Assembly (NCBI GenBank): GCA_945904955.1
Contig: CAMDPO010000001.1
Span: 92,293 to 156,292 of the forward strand
From: Rhizobium sp. Q54
Lineage (GTDB): Bacteria; Pseudomonadota; Alphaproteobacteria; UBA2966; CAIVPW01
Direction: 5' to 3'
DNA length: 64,000 nt
The notes under the pieces were generated by a model. It searched no databases. It had not been told where the DNA came from and saw only the letters and a list, made by a program, of their open reading frames with translations. Position numbers and translations under genes: made by a program. Positions 1 to 13,239 of this stretch are shown here, piece by piece; position 1 is the first letter of the stretch; every line of letters starts with the position of its first letter.

Positions 1-1107
1 GGCAAGCGTCTCCTCGACGGTACGAGCGATGTCGAGGAAGCCAATCTTGCCCGCCATGAACCCTTCAACCGCAACCTCGTTGGCGGCGTTAAGAATAGTA
101 GGTGTGCCCCCCCCGCTTTGCAAGGCTTGGCGGGCCAATCGGAGCGCCGGAAAGCGCGTCTCATCCGGGGGGTAGAAGGTGAGTTGCCCAAGCGCGGCGA
201 GGTCGAGCTGACGGGCGGGAAACGACAGTCGCCGGGGCCACGCGAGCGTGTACGCGATCGGCGTGCGCATGTCAGGCGCGCCCAGCTGCGCGAGCACCGA
301 ACCGTCGACGTACGCGACCAGGCTGTGGACGACCGACTGCGGATGCAGCACCACCTCGATCTTCGGCTCCGGCATCCGGAATAGATGATGCGCCTCGATC
401 ACCTCGAGGCCCTTGTTCATCATGGTCGCCGAGTCGATTGAGATCTTGCGGCCCATGACCCAGTTCGGATGTGCGACCGCCTGGGCCGGCGTGACGATGG
501 CCATGCGTTCGATATCGAACTCGCGGAACGGACCACCCGAGGCGGTCAGGATGATGCGGTCAACGGCCTCGCGATTGTGAACCTCGAAGACCTGGAAGAT
601 GGCGTTGTGCTCGGAGTCGACGGGCAGCAGCGTCGCGCCGCTGGCAGCGACCTCGGCCATCACGACGGCGCCTGCGCACACCAGCACCTCTTTGTTGGCG
701 AGCGCGACGATGGCGCCGCGCCGAATCGCGGCGAGGGTCGGCGCCAGACCGGCCGACCCAACAATCGCCGCCATCACCCAGTCGGCAGGACGGGCGGCCG
801 CTTCGACAAGGGCACGAGCGCCGGCGCCAACCTCGATGCCCGTGCCGGCCAGCGCTTCCTTCAACTCGCCGAAGCAACGCTCCTCGGCGATGGCGACGAA
901 GCGCGGGCGCAGGAGTCGAGCCTGTTCAGCCAAGAGAGCGACGTTTCTGTTCGCGGTCAGCGCCTCGATATGGTAGCCGCCGCGCGCCAGCAGGCTGACC
1001 GTGCTGGTGCCGACCGATCCGGTCGAGCCGAGCACGGAAACGCTCCGCGGGCGGGGCGACGGTTGCGGCGCGTCGCCCTCCCCTGGCCGCAGGGCTGCTA
1101 CACCCAC
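1..1107 (-). CDS. dxr: 1-deoxy-D-xylulose 5-phosphate reductoisomerase (3' part outside window)
   Basis: Converts 1-deoxy-D-xylulose 5-phosphate to 2-C-methyl-D-erythritol 4-phosphate with NADPH, the committed step of the MEP isoprenoid pathway in the cytoplasm. The NADPH-binding start is clear ([16 protein letters not shown]), followed by the NKE motif in ALANKEVLV, the metal-binding [11 protein letters not shown] stretch, TASGGPF, and the [23 protein letters not shown] active-site region read in pieces. The frame is open through base 1, so the C-terminal domain is missing. I place the start at a GTG that overlaps the end of cdsA by 10 nt; a later GTG at 1035 would remove 24 residues that have no family match. 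It is the last visible gene of the rpsB-to-dxr operon and shares the isoprenoid theme with uppS two genes upstream. Confidence 0.95.
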   Translation of the reverse strand, partial: MGVAALRPGEGDAPQPSPRPRSVSVLGSTGSVGTSTVSLLARGGYHIEALTANRNVALLAEQARLLRPRFVAIAEERCFGELKEALAGTGIEVGAGARALVEAAARPADWVMAAIVGSAGLAPTLAAIRRGAIVALANKEVLVCAGAVVMAEVAASGATLLPVDSEHNAIFQVFEVHNREAVDRIILTASGGPFREFDIERMAIVTPAQAVAHPNWVMGRKISIDSATMMNKGLEVIEAHHLFRMPEPKIEVVLHPQSVVHSLVAYVDGSVLAQLGAPDMRTPIAYTLAWPRRLSFPARQLDLAALGQLTFYPPDETRFPALRLARQALQSGGGTPTILNAANEVAVEGFMAGKIGFLDIARTVEETLA

Positions 1108-1913
1108 AGGATCAACGCAATGGCGAGGAGCGGCAGTGTCGCGAGGGTGCTGTCGAGGCGGTCGATGATGCCCCCGTGGCCCGGGATCAGCGAGCCTGAG
1201 TCCTTCACGCCGAAGTGGCGCTTGACCTTGGATTTGCCGAGGTCCCCGATCTGACCGACCAAGGAGAGCAGCGCACCGGCGAGAGCGATCACCCACAGCG
1301 GCTGGAGATCGGCGAGTTGGCCGACGAGTAGTGCGGCAACCGTCGCCGCCGCGACGCCGCCCACGAGGCCGGCCCACGTCTTGCCCGGGCTGATCGACGG
1401 CGCGAGCTTAGGCCCACCTATTGTCTTGCCGGCGAAGTACGCACCGGTGTCGGTGGACCAGATGACGGCGAACAAGCCGAGGATGGCGAGACGGCCCCAT
1501 TCCTCGTCGCCGCGAATCCACACCGCGCAGATGCCGGGAATGGAGATGTAGAGCAATCCGCCCACGAGCCAACGCGGGTCGCGGCCGCGGCCGCGCGCCA
1601 AGATCATGGTGAGCACCGCACCCGCCAGCACCAACATCACCGCAGGCACCACACGATCGGTGTGGGTGGCGACGCACGCGCCGGCAATGGCGGCTGCGTG
1701 CATGGTGCCGAACGGACCGTACGCCGGACCGCCGCACAGGCGATCCCATTCGTAGGCCATGAGCATGCCGAGCGCCGCGATGAGGAGCGTAAATACCCAG
1801 CCCCCGATGACGGCGCCGGCGATGGCGATGACGGCGAGGACTACGCCCGAAACCAGCCGCGCCCCGAGCGTATCGGGGCGCGCTCCCAACACCTCCGGAG
1901 GCGCGCTAGCCAT
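1098..1913 (-). CDS. cdsA: Phosphatidate cytidylyltransferase (CDP-diacylglycerol synthase)
   Basis: Makes CDP-diacylglycerol from phosphatidate and CTP, the branch point for phospholipid synthesis in the inner membrane. The 271-residue protein is strongly hydrophobic, with about seven or eight membrane segments. The family signature sits near the C-terminus: [13 protein letters not shown], then [12 protein letters not shown]. The open frame extends further upstream, but that part only shadows uppS; the ATG at 1913 gives the normal N-terminus ([13 protein letters not shown]) and overlaps the uppS stop by 8 nt, which suggests translational coupling. The order uppS-cdsA-dxr is conserved in many proteobacteria. 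Confidence 0.95.
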   Translation of the reverse strand: MASAPPEVLGARPDTLGARLVSGVVLAVIAIAGAVIGGWVFTLLIAALGMLMAYEWDRLCGGPAYGPFGTMHAAAIAGACVATHTDRVVPAVMLVLAGAVLTMILARGRGRDPRWLVGGLLYISIPGICAVWIRGDEEWGRLAILGLFAVIWSTDTGAYFAGKTIGGPKLAPSISPGKTWAGLVGGVAAATVAALLVGQLADLQPLWVIALAGALLSLVGQIGDLGKSKVKRHFGVKDSGSLIPGHGGIIDRLDSTLATLPLLAIALILWV

Positions 1914-2643
1914 GGGTCGCCCCGAAGCGGCGATCGCGGCGGTGGAACTCCCGAATCGCCTGATCGAGGCTCTCGCGGCTGAAATCCGGCCAGCAGGTGT
2001 CCAGGAAGACGAGCTCGGAATAGGCCGCCTGCCAGAGCAGAAAATTCGACAGCCGCTGCTCGCCACTGGTGCGGATGAGCAGGTCGGGATTGGGGATGTC
2101 CGCCGTCGACAAGCGCGCGGCAAACATGGCTTCGTCGATGTCGGCAGGGCGCAGCGCGCCCTTCGCGACGTCCTCGGCGAGCAAACGCGCCGCCTGGACG
2201 ATCTCTTCGTGGCTACCGTAGTTGAGGGCAACGACGAGGGTGAGGCCGCTGTTGGCGTGGGTGAGCGCCTCGGAGCGCTCGATCTCGGTGATGATGTCGG
2301 GCGCCAACCGCTCCCGCGAGCCGATGAAACGCAAGCGCACACCTTGCTCGGCGAGCGAACCGATCTCGCGCCGCAGGTAGAAGCGCAGCAGCGACATGAG
2401 GTCATCGACCTCGGCGACTGGGCGCTTCCAGTTTTCGGAAGAGAAAGCGTAGAGCGTTAGATACTTGACGCCGAGCTCGCCGCAGCTGCGTACCGCGATG
2501 CGCGCCGCCTCGGCGCCGCGCTGGTGTCCCGCGACGCGCGGCAATCCGCGGGCCTTCGCCCAGCGTCCGTTGCCATCCATGATGATGGCAATGTGCGCCG
2601 GCGCTTGCGGCGCGGCGGCACTGCTGGTGGCGGCCTGCGTCAT
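1906..2643 (-). CDS. uppS: Undecaprenyl diphosphate synthase (cis-prenyltransferase)
   Basis: Condenses isopentenyl diphosphate units onto farnesyl diphosphate to make the C55 lipid carrier for peptidoglycan and O-antigen. The 245-residue protein shows all family blocks: the P-loop IIMDGNGRWAKARG with the catalytic Asp, the LTLYAFSSENWKRP block, and the C-terminal DLLIRTSGEQRLSNFLLWQ block with the Arg pair that binds the diphosphate. The Ala/Thr-rich first 15 residues are an ordinary extension. It starts 7 nt after frr and overlaps cdsA at its end. Confidence 0.96.
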   Translation of the reverse strand: MTQAATSSAAAPQAPAHIAIIMDGNGRWAKARGLPRVAGHQRGAEAARIAVRSCGELGVKYLTLYAFSSENWKRPVAEVDDLMSLLRFYLRREIGSLAEQGVRLRFIGSRERLAPDIITEIERSEALTHANSGLTLVVALNYGSHEEIVQAARLLAEDVAKGALRPADIDEAMFAARLSTADIPNPDLLIRTSGEQRLSNFLLWQAAYSELVFLDTCWPDFSRESLDQAIREFHRRDRRFGATHG

Positions 2644-2650
2644 CGCCGGC

Positions 2651-3217
2651 TCAGACCTGCATGATCTCGCGCTCCTTGATGGCGAGCGCTTCGTCGAGGC
2701 GGGAGATGGTGGTGTCGGTTTCCTTTTGCACCTGGTCCGAGAACTTGCGGTGCTCGTCCTGGGAAATCGTGTGCGCCTTCTCGAGGACCTTCAGCTTTTC
2801 CATGCCGTCGCGGCGCACGTTGCGCACAGCGATGCGGTGCTGCTCGGTGTACTTGTGCGCGGTCTTGGAGAGGTCGCGGCGGCGCTCTTCCGTAAGATCG
2901 GGAAGAGGAATGCGCAGGTTCTGGCCGTCCACCACCGGGTTGAGGCCGAGCTCCGCGCCGCGAATCGCCTTCTCGACGGCGCTGACGTTGGAGCGGTCCC
3001 ACACCTGCACCGACAACATACGCGCATCGGTCACCGAGATATTGGCGACGCTCTTGAGTTGCACGGTGTTGCCGTAGGCCGTGACCATGATCGGGTCCAA
3101 GAGGCTCGCGGACGCACGTCCGGTGCGCAGGCCGCCGAAGTCCTTCTTCAGATCGTCTACCGCCGCATTCATGCGGCGCTTGATGTCCTCAAAGTCGAAA
3201 CTGCCTGCCATGATCAT
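2651..3217 (-). CDS. frr: Ribosome recycling factor
   Basis: Splits post-termination ribosomes together with EF-G. The 188-residue protein has the usual length and the conserved features [15 protein letters not shown] near the N-terminus, [14 protein letters not shown] in domain II and LTEERRRDL at the return to the helical bundle. Its ATG overlaps the pyrH stop (ATGA). A second ATG two codons later (MAGSFDFED) is an equally good start, giving 186 residues. Confidence 0.96.
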   Translation of the reverse strand: MIMAGSFDFEDIKRRMNAAVDDLKKDFGGLRTGRASASLLDPIMVTAYGNTVQLKSVANISVTDARMLSVQVWDRSNVSAVEKAIRGAELGLNPVVDGQNLRIPLPDLTEERRRDLSKTAHKYTEQHRIAVRNVRRDGMEKLKVLEKAHTISQDEHRKFSDQVQKETDTTISRLDEALAIKEREIMQV

Positions 3218-3984
3218 GCCCCCCGCACGTTGCTGGCCTCGGTAATCGTCGTCGAGCGGCCTCGGCCCGCGACTACTTCGGCGAATGAGCCTGGTTCGTG
3301 AATCGAGAACACCAGGATCGGAATGCGATTCTCCCGCGCCAAGGACACGGCCGAAGCGTCCATGACCTTGAGGTCCTTGGACAAGACTTCCATGTAGTCG
3401 AGGGTATCATATCGGCGCGCCGCCTTGTCCTTGCGCGGATCGGCGGAGTAGACACCATCCACCTGCGTGCCCTTGAGCAGCGCGTCGCAGTTCATCTCCG
3501 TTGCACGCAGCGCGGCCGCGGAGTCGGTCGTAAAGAACGGACTGCCGGTGCCGCCGGCGAAGACCACGACGCAGCCCTTCTCGAGATGACGCAACGCCCG
3601 GCGCCGGATGTACGGCTCGCACACCGTCGCCATCGGAATTGCCGACAGCACGCGCGTCGGCACGCCCATCGTCTCGAGGGTGCTTTGCATGGCGAGGGCG
3701 TTGATCACCGTCGCCAGCATGCCCATGTAGTCGGCGCTGGCGCGTTCCATGCCGGCACCTTCGGCGGCCGCTGACCCGCGCACGATGTTGCCGCCACCCA
3801 CGACGACACTGACGCGCACTCCGCCGCCATGCACGGTCTTGATGTCGTTGGCGATGCGCCGGACGATCGTGTAGTCGATGCCCTGCCCGTTCTGTCCGGC
3901 GAGTGCTTCGCCGGACAGCTTCAGGAGGACGCGCTTGTAGCGCGGCGCGGGCGCATTCGGATCAGCTTTCGCACCACTCGGCAT
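3214..3984 (-). CDS. pyrH: UMP kinase
   Basis: Phosphorylates UMP to UDP for RNA, DNA and nucleotide-sugar synthesis; bacterial PyrH belongs to the amino-acid-kinase fold and is allosterically controlled by GTP and UTP. Visible motifs are [13 protein letters not shown] at the N-terminus, [11 protein letters not shown] for phosphate binding, [19 protein letters not shown] and the [13 protein letters not shown] stretch. The 256-residue length is slightly long because of a 15-residue polar leader before the first strand. It lies 19 nt after tsf and overlaps frr by 4 nt, the standard tsf-pyrH-frr arrangement. Confidence 0.96.
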   Translation of the reverse strand: MPSGAKADPNAPAPRYKRVLLKLSGEALAGQNGQGIDYTIVRRIANDIKTVHGGGVRVSVVVGGGNIVRGSAAAEGAGMERASADYMGMLATVINALAMQSTLETMGVPTRVLSAIPMATVCEPYIRRRALRHLEKGCVVVFAGGTGSPFFTTDSAAALRATEMNCDALLKGTQVDGVYSADPRKDKAARRYDTLDYMEVLSKDLKVMDASAVSLARENRIPILVFSIHEPGSFAEVVAGRGRSTTITEASNVRGA

Positions 3985-4003
3985 GACGCGCTCGCGCCGG
4001 CGA

Positions 4004-4930
4004 CTAGTGCTTGGTCGCCGCGGCGACCTCGGCGGCGAAGTCTTCCTGCTTCTTCTCGATGCCCTCGCCCAAGGCGTAACGCACGAAGCCGGTCACCTTG
4101 ACAGGAGCACCGGCCGCCTTGGCGGCATCCTCGATTACCTTGCTGATCTTCGTCTCGTTGTCCATGACGGACAGCTGCTCGAGCAGCACGACCTCGCCAT
4201 AGAACTTGCGGATGCGGCCCTCGACCATCTTGGCGACAATCTCGGGCGGCTTGCCGGAAGCCTTGGCCTGTTCCTCGAACACCGCCTTCTCGCGCTGCAC
4301 GACGGCCTTGTCGAGCGTCTCCGGCGTCAATGCTTGCGGGTTGGCGGCGGCGATGTGCATGGCGATTTGCTTGCCGACGGCGGTGAGCTTGCTCGCGTCG
4401 GCGGTCGACTCGAGTCCCACTAGCACGGCGATCTTGCCGAGGTCCGGCGCGATCGCATTGTGGACGTAGGACACGACGACGCCTTGCTTGACGCTGAGGC
4501 CCGCGGAGCGGCGGAACTGGATGTTCTCGCCGATGGTGGCGACCGCCTCGACGACACGCTCTTTCACGGTCTGCGGCGAGCCCAGCGCCTTGGCCGACTC
4601 GGTCTTGGCGAAGTCGCCGTTGTTGGCGAGCGCTACGCCGGCAACCGCCTTCACCAGGTCCTGGAACTTGTCGTTGCGCGCCACGAAGTCGGTTTCCGAG
4701 TTCACCTCAACGACGGCGCCCTGGTTGCCCTTGGTGGCGACGGCGACGAGGCCGTCGGCGGCAATGCGGCCGGCCTTCTTGGCGGCAGCAGCAAGGCCCT
4801 TGCTACGCAGCCAGTCGGTCGCCTTCTCCATGTCGCCGTTGGCTTCGACGAGAGCGCGCTTGGCGTCCATCATGCCCGCGCCGGTGCGCTCGCGCAGTTC
4901 CTTGACCTTGGCGGCGGAAATGTCGCTCAC
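4004..4930 (-). CDS. tsf: Translation elongation factor Ts
   Basis: Nucleotide exchange factor that releases GDP from EF-Tu. The N-terminal UBA-like module ([22 protein letters not shown]) and the EF-Tu contact motif TDFVARND are clear, followed by the two-subdomain core. Length (308 residues) matches alphaproteobacterial homologues. The start codon is GTG, preceded by a good ribosome-binding site (AAAGGA, 6 nt away). It sits 53 nt after rpsB and 19 nt before pyrH. Confidence 0.97.
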   Translation of the reverse strand: MSDISAAKVKELRERTGAGMMDAKRALVEANGDMEKATDWLRSKGLAAAAKKAGRIAADGLVAVATKGNQGAVVEVNSETDFVARNDKFQDLVKAVAGVALANNGDFAKTESAKALGSPQTVKERVVEAVATIGENIQFRRSAGLSVKQGVVVSYVHNAIAPDLGKIAVLVGLESTADASKLTAVGKQIAMHIAAANPQALTPETLDKAVVQREKAVFEEQAKASGKPPEIVAKMVEGRIRKFYGEVVLLEQLSVMDNETKISKVIEDAAKAAGAPVKVTGFVRYALGEGIEKKQEDFAAEVAAATKH

Positions 4931-4983
4931 GGTGTGTCCTTTCTCATCGCAGTTGGAGGCGCGGGGAGGTGCGCGGAAGCGGG

Positions 4984-5826
4984 TTAGGCCTCGGGCTTCG
5001 CCTCAGCGGCTACTGCAGGTTCTTGCTTGCGGCCGCGACGCTGCGGACGGCGACGGCTGTTGTCCTCGCGCTGCTCGCCACCTTCGGCGCCACCGGGAAT
5101 CTCGGCAACTTCGCCAAGGTCGCCGGACGCGGCCATCTCGGTGCGAATGCCGTCGAGGACCGCCTGAGCGACCAGTTCGACGTACAGGTTGATGGCGCGC
5201 GAGGCGTCGTCGTTGCCCGGAATCGGGAACGCGATGCCGGAGGGATCTGAGTTCGAATCGAGGATGGCGACCACCGGGATGCCCAAGCGGCGCGCTTCCT
5301 CGATGGCGATCTCTTCCTTGTTCGTGTCGATCACGAACAGGATGTTGGGCAGGCCGCCCATGTCCTTGATGCCGCCGAGCGAGCGCTCCAGCTTATCGCG
5401 CTCGCGCTCGAGCTGCAGGCGTTCCTTCTTGGTGAGGCCGTCCTGGTCGCCCTGCTCCGCCTTGGCGTCGAGCGCCTTCAGGCGGGCGATCGAGACCGAG
5501 ATGGTCTTCCAGTTGGTGAGCATGCCGCCCAGCCAACGGTGATGGACGAAATGCTGACCGGCGCGACGAGCGGCGTCGGCGATCGGCTCGGCGGCCTGGC
5601 GCTTGGTGCCGACGAACAGCACGCGGCCGCCAGCGGCAGCGGTGTCTCGGATCGCCTCGAGCGCGCGGTGCAACATCGGCACCGTCTGCTGCAGGTCGAT
5701 GATGTGAATGCCGTTGCGGGCTCCGTACAGGAACGGCGCCATCTTCGGATTCCAGCGATAGGTGCGGTGGCCGAAATGAACGCCCGCTTCCAACAGCTGG
5801 CGCATCGTGAAATCTGGCAAAGCCAT
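4984..5826 (-). CDS. rpsB: 30S ribosomal protein S2
   Basis: Small-subunit ribosomal protein that joins late and supports S1 binding. The N-terminus [19 protein letters not shown], the [12 protein letters not shown] block and the [10 protein letters not shown] block are diagnostic. I chose the ATG at 5826 rather than the longer open frame, because the extra upstream residues have no S2 counterpart. The 280-residue product is longer than E. coli S2 (241) through a C-terminal tail rich in Arg, Gln, Ala and Glu, which is common in alphaproteobacteria. First gene of the rpsB-tsf-pyrH-frr-uppS-cdsA-dxr unit, with its own promoter and a leader of roughly 160 nt. Confidence 0.96.
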   Translation of the reverse strand: MALPDFTMRQLLEAGVHFGHRTYRWNPKMAPFLYGARNGIHIIDLQQTVPMLHRALEAIRDTAAAGGRVLFVGTKRQAAEPIADAARRAGQHFVHHRWLGGMLTNWKTISVSIARLKALDAKAEQGDQDGLTKKERLQLERERDKLERSLGGIKDMGGLPNILFVIDTNKEEIAIEEARRLGIPVVAILDSNSDPSGIAFPIPGNDDASRAINLYVELVAQAVLDGIRTEMAASGDLGEVAEIPGGAEGGEQREDNSRRRPQRRGRKQEPAVAAEAKPEA

Positions 5827-5991
5827 TGTGCTTGCTCCGGTTATGCCTCCGCAGGAGATGGTCCAGAGGCCGGCGGACGAACCCGGGGCCTCGGACACCG
5901 GAAACGGCGACCTCAGGGGTGCCGAAGCAACCTTGGGGCGACCGCGATCCTGCGTGCGGGTTATGAACGACGGTATGGCCGTCCGGGCGGG

Positions 5992-6021
5992 TTAATAGCC
6001 TTTGGGCGGCCTCGGAGGCAA
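5992..6021 (-). promoter_or_regulatory. Putative housekeeping promoter of the rpsB operon
   Basis: On the minus strand a -35 box TTGCCT (6016-6021) is followed after 18 nt by a -10 box TATTAA (5992-5997). This lies just beyond the dnaE stop codon and gives a leader of roughly 160 nt before rpsB. A small hairpin with arms GACGG/CCGTC can form near the start of that leader. Long S2 leaders often carry autoregulation in other bacteria; I see no specific known motif here. Confidence 0.5.
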
Positions 6022-6059
6022 GCGTGGCCTGGCTTTAACCCCCAGAAATCCTGCCAACC

Positions 6060-9509
<3,450 letters not shown>

Positions 9510-9624
9510 TGGATCGGGCGATGATTCCACGGCCTACGTAGGGCAGCGAGCGAACTTTTCCAGAACAGGCCCCACAAGTTGTGGGCTAGTCAGGGGATAG
9601 ACACTGTATTTCGTATCGTGACGC

Positions 9625-10347
9625 CTACTGCTCGACCAAGGCCCCATCCTGGATGGTCAGGATCCGGTCCATACGGGAGGCGAGTTCGAGGTTGTGGGTG
9701 GCGATCAGCGCGGCGACCCGATCGGCCCGCACGAGGTTCAGCATCGCGGCAAAGACCTGCTCGGAGGTCCGATGATCGAGATTGCCGGTAGGCTCGTCGC
9801 CGAGCAGCAACGACGCGCCGTTGGCTACCGCGCGCGCGATGGCAACGCGCTGGCGCTCCCCGCCGGACAACTCGCCCGGACGATGCTGCAGGCGCGCCGC
9901 GAGGCCGAGCCGGCCCAGCAGCTCCGCGGCGTGCCCTTCCGAGACGTCCTTCGCCTTGCCGGCAATTCGCTGCGGCAACGCAACGTTCTCGATCGCTGAG
10001 AACTCGGGCAGCAGATAGTGGAACTGATAGATGAAGCCGACGTGATCGCGGCGTGTCCGCGTCCGTTCGGCATCGCCCATGTTGGTGCACTGCTTGCCGG
10101 CGATCCACACCGCGCCCGTGTCGGCGCGGTCGAGCAGACCCGCGATCTGCAGGAGCGTCGTCTTGCCGGAGCCGGATGGGCCGACCAGCGCGACAATCTC
10201 TCCCGGCTGCACGTTGAGCGAGACGTCCTTCAGGATTTCGAGGCGCGCGGAGCCTTCGCGATAGGATTTGTTGATTCGCTCGAGCGTGACCGCGGCGGAT
10301 GCCGGGCCGGCCGCCGGACGCTCGCGCTGAGTTGCCGCCTCACTCAC
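9625..10347 (-). CDS. lolD: Lipoprotein-releasing ABC transporter ATP-binding protein
   Basis: ATPase of the LolCDE complex, which pulls outer-membrane lipoproteins out of the inner membrane and hands them to LolA. Walker A (VGPSGSGKTT), the LSGGERQRVAIARA signature, and Walker B with the LolD/MacB-type LLGDEPTGNLD are present. 240 residues is the normal length. The GTG start overlaps the lolC stop by 8 nt, consistent with coupled translation of ATPase and permease. Confidence 0.95.
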   Translation of the reverse strand: MSEAATQRERPAAGPASAAVTLERINKSYREGSARLEILKDVSLNVQPGEIVALVGPSGSGKTTLLQIAGLLDRADTGAVWIAGKQCTNMGDAERTRTRRDHVGFIYQFHYLLPEFSAIENVALPQRIAGKAKDVSEGHAAELLGRLGLAARLQHRPGELSGGERQRVAIARAVANGASLLLGDEPTGNLDHRTSEQVFAAMLNLVRADRVAALIATHNLELASRMDRILTIQDGALVEQ

Positions 10348-11581
10348 TGCGCAGCACTTCGACGGGGTCGGTGCGCGCTGCGCGCCAGGACGGATAGAGC
10401 GTTGCGAAGAACGAAAGCACCAGCGCCATCCCCGTCACCAGGAAGACCTCGGACGGGTCGACCTTGGCGGGCAGGGTCGAGAGGAAATAGATCTCGGCAG
10501 CGAACAGCTGCGCGCCCGTCAGGCCCTCGATCCATTGGCGCAGGGTTTCAATGTTGAGCGCGAAGGTCAGGCCCAGCACGAATCCCGCCAAGGTGCCGAT
10601 CACACCGACCGACGCCCCCGCCAGGAAGAAGACGCGCATGATCATGCCACGCGAGGCACCCATGGTGCGCATGATGGCGATGGCGCCGCGCTTCTCCTTG
10701 ACCAACATGATGAGGCCCGAGATCACGTTGAGGGCCGCAACCAGGATGATCATGGTGAGGATGAGGAACATCACGTTCCTCTCGACCTCGAGCGCGTTGA
10801 AGAACTGCGTGTTCGAGTCACGCCAGTCGAACACGCGCAGGCTGGGCGCCGCGCGCATGATGCTGAGCCGCACTGCGTCGGGCTGCTCGGGGTCGGTGAC
10901 CATCGCCTCGATGGCGGTGACGCGCTCCGGCAATCGGAAGAATGTCTGTGCCGACTCCAGGGGCAGGAACGCCAACGCCGAGTCGTACTCGTACATGCCG
11001 ATGTCGAACGTCGCGGCGATCTTGTAGCCCTTCATGCGGGGCACATTGCCCATCGGCGTCGGCGTCGTCTCCGGCGCCACGAACGTGATCGTGTCGCCCA
11101 CTCGCACTCCAAGATTGCGCGCCAGGCGATCGCCCAGCACGACGGAGTCGCCCACGCCGAAGCCGTCGAGGGTCCCCGCGACGATGCCGGCCCCGACCAA
11201 GGGCATCTGGCGCAGGTCGTCGCCGCGCACGCCGCGCACCAGCGCACCGCCGGCGGTGCCGTTGGTCGACATCACCATCACCTGGCCCTCGACCACCGGC
11301 AACGCGTGCACGACACCCGGGATGGCCCGGATGCGCGCAATCTCTTCATCGAAATTGGGAATCGAACCTGTGGCGGCCCGTACGATGACGTGGCCGCCGA
11401 TGCCGAGGATGCGCTCGACGAGTTCGGCACGGAACCCGTTCATCACGGACATGACGATGATGAGGGTAGCGACGCCGAGGGCGATGCCGATCAGCGATAG
11501 CCAGGCGATCACCGAGATGAAGCCTTCGCGCCGAGCCCGCAGGTAGCGGCCGGCTATGCCCCATTCCAGCGCGTTGAACAT
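10340..11581 (-). CDS. lolC: Lipoprotein-releasing ABC transporter permease (LolC/LolE)
   Basis: Integral membrane subunit of the lipoprotein export machine. One N-terminal membrane helix (VIAWLSLIGIALGVATLIIVMSV read in pieces), a large periplasmic MacB-like domain of about 200 residues, and three C-terminal membrane helices give the type VII ABC-permease layout. VMNGFRAELVERILG after helix 1 is typical. Alphaproteobacteria usually have one LolC/E-type permease acting as a homodimer, and only one is seen here. A TATATA box lies 13 nt before the ATG, so the leader would be only a few nucleotides; the start has no proper Shine-Dalgarno spacing. It is divergent from proS. Confidence 0.93.
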   Translation of the reverse strand: MFNALEWGIAGRYLRARREGFISVIAWLSLIGIALGVATLIIVMSVMNGFRAELVERILGIGGHVIVRAATGSIPNFDEEIARIRAIPGVVHALPVVEGQVMVMSTNGTAGGALVRGVRGDDLRQMPLVGAGIVAGTLDGFGVGDSVVLGDRLARNLGVRVGDTITFVAPETTPTPMGNVPRMKGYKIAATFDIGMYEYDSALAFLPLESAQTFFRLPERVTAIEAMVTDPEQPDAVRLSIMRAAPSLRVFDWRDSNTQFFNALEVERNVMFLILTMIILVAALNVISGLIMLVKEKRGAIAIMRTMGASRGMIMRVFFLAGASVGVIGTLAGFVLGLTFALNIETLRQWIEGLTGAQLFAAEIYFLSTLPAKVDPSEVFLVTGMALVLSFFATLYPSWRAARTDPVEVLRSE

Positions 11582-11697
11582 CCTTCGCCTCGCCTATATA
11601 CCCACCCGACCGGCGGCCGGTGCCCAACGTATACGTGGCGGTGGCGAACCGCCATCAGGTCAGCCGACCCCGGTATCGACCAAGAGGTAAGAAGCCC

Positions 11698-13239
11698 ATG
11701 CCCAACGCGCTTCCCATCACGCGACGCGAGAATTTCGCGGACTGGTACCAGGCCGTGGTGAAGCTCGCCGACCTCGCCGAGACCTCACCGGTGCGCGGCT
11801 GCATGGTCATCAAGCCGTGGGGCTGGGGCATCTGGGAGCGCATCCAGCAGCAGCTCGATGCCCGGTTCAAGGCGACCGGCCACGAAAACTGCTACTTCCC
11901 CCTGTTCATTCCGATGAGCTTCATCGCCAAGGAAGCGGAGCACGTCGAGGGATTCGCCAAGGAGATGGCGGTGGTCACACACCATCGCTTGAAGTACATC
12001 GACGGCAAGCTGCAGCCCGACCCCGACGCCAAGCTCGAGGAGCCGCTGATCGTCCGGCCGACGTCGGAGACCATCATCGGCGACGCGTTCAGCCGCTGGA
12101 TTCAGAGCTATCGCGATCTGCCACTGTTGATCAACCAGTGGGCCAACGTAGTGCGATGGGAGATGCGGCCGCGCCTGTTCCTGCGCACGACCGAGTTCCT
12201 TTGGCAGGAGGGACATACCGCGCACGCCGACCACGACGACGCCATGCGCGAGACGCGCCAGATGCTCGAGGTCTACCGGACGTTCGCCGAGGATGTGCTG
12301 GCAATGCCGGTGGTTGCCGGCGAAAAGTCGGAGAACGAACGGTTCCCCGGCGCCGACAACACGTACTCCATCGAAGCGATGATGCAGGACGGCAAGGCGC
12401 TACAGGCCGGCACGTCCCACTACCTGGGCACGCACTTCGCCGAGGCACAGAACATCAAGTACCAGACGGCGACGGGCGAGACAGCGTTTTGCCACACTAC
12501 CAGCTGGGGCGTCTCCACGCGCCTGATCGGCGGCGTGATCATGACCCATGGCGACGACGACGGCCTGCGCCTGCCGCCCGCCATCGCGCCCCATCAGATC
12601 GTCATCCTGCCGGTGCTGCGCGATCGGCCAGACGACGCCGATGCGATGAGCTTCTCGGAGGACCTCGCGCGGGCGCTCAGTATGCAAGGCGCGCTGGGTG
12701 CGCCGGTGCGCGCCTTGGTTGACAAGAAGGCCGGCCGCGCGGTCGACAAGCGCTGGAATTGGGTGCGGCGCGGTGCGCCGATCATCCTCGAAATCGGCAG
12801 CCGGGATGCGGCCGCCAACCGCGTGACGTACCTGCGCCGTGACCAGATGTACGACGGAACGCCAGCCAGCAAGGCGAAGATGCAATCCGAGGACGTCGAG
12901 CCGTTCGTCAAGGGCATCGGCGCACTCCTGGAGAGCATCCAGAAGTCGCTGTTCACGGAGGCCCAGACGCGCATGCGCGGCGCCATCCGCAACGACCTGA
13001 AGACGTGGAAGGACATCACCGCGTACTTCGGCAAGGACGACGACGGCGAGTTCAAGGGCTGGGTGCTGGCGCCGTGGTCGAAGCCGACCGGCGACGCGCT
13101 GGAGAAGGTCACCGCCCAGCTCAAGGAGCAGCAGCTCACCGTTCGCAACGCGCCGCTGCATCAAGCGGCGTCGCGCGGACCCTGCGTCTTCACCGGCGCG
13201 CCCGGTGTCGAGGAAGTGCTGATCTCGCGCGCCTACTAG
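11698..13239 (+). CDS. proS: Prolyl-tRNA synthetase, archaeal/eukaryotic type
   Basis: Charges tRNA-Pro with proline. The 513-residue protein clearly belongs to the archaeal/eukaryotic class (type 3): motif 1 region GCMVIKPWGWGIWERIQ, ENCYFPLFIP, RPTSETII, the motif 2 loop NQWANVVRWEMRPRLFLRT, FLWQEGHTAHA, ALQAGTSHYLG, and a C-terminal domain ending in the family's terminal tyrosine (SRAY). The zinc-site cysteines of many members are reduced to a single Cys near the end (GPCVFTG). The ATG at 11698 follows a good ribosome-binding site (AGAGGT); the longer frame upstream has no family match. It points opposite to both neighbours and ends 4 nt into the next convergent gene. Alphaproteobacteria usually carry the short bacterial type here. 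Confidence 0.95.
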   Translation: MPNALPITRRENFADWYQAVVKLADLAETSPVRGCMVIKPWGWGIWERIQQQLDARFKATGHENCYFPLFIPMSFIAKEAEHVEGFAKEMAVVTHHRLKYIDGKLQPDPDAKLEEPLIVRPTSETIIGDAFSRWIQSYRDLPLLINQWANVVRWEMRPRLFLRTTEFLWQEGHTAHADHDDAMRETRQMLEVYRTFAEDVLAMPVVAGEKSENERFPGADNTYSIEAMMQDGKALQAGTSHYLGTHFAEAQNIKYQTATGETAFCHTTSWGVSTRLIGGVIMTHGDDDGLRLPPAIAPHQIVILPVLRDRPDDADAMSFSEDLARALSMQGALGAPVRALVDKKAGRAVDKRWNWVRRGAPIILEIGSRDAAANRVTYLRRDQMYDGTPASKAKMQSEDVEPFVKGIGALLESIQKSLFTEAQTRMRGAIRNDLKTWKDITAYFGKDDDGEFKGWVLAPWSKPTGDALEKVTAQLKEQQLTVRNAPLHQAASRGPCVFTGAPGVEEVLISRAY

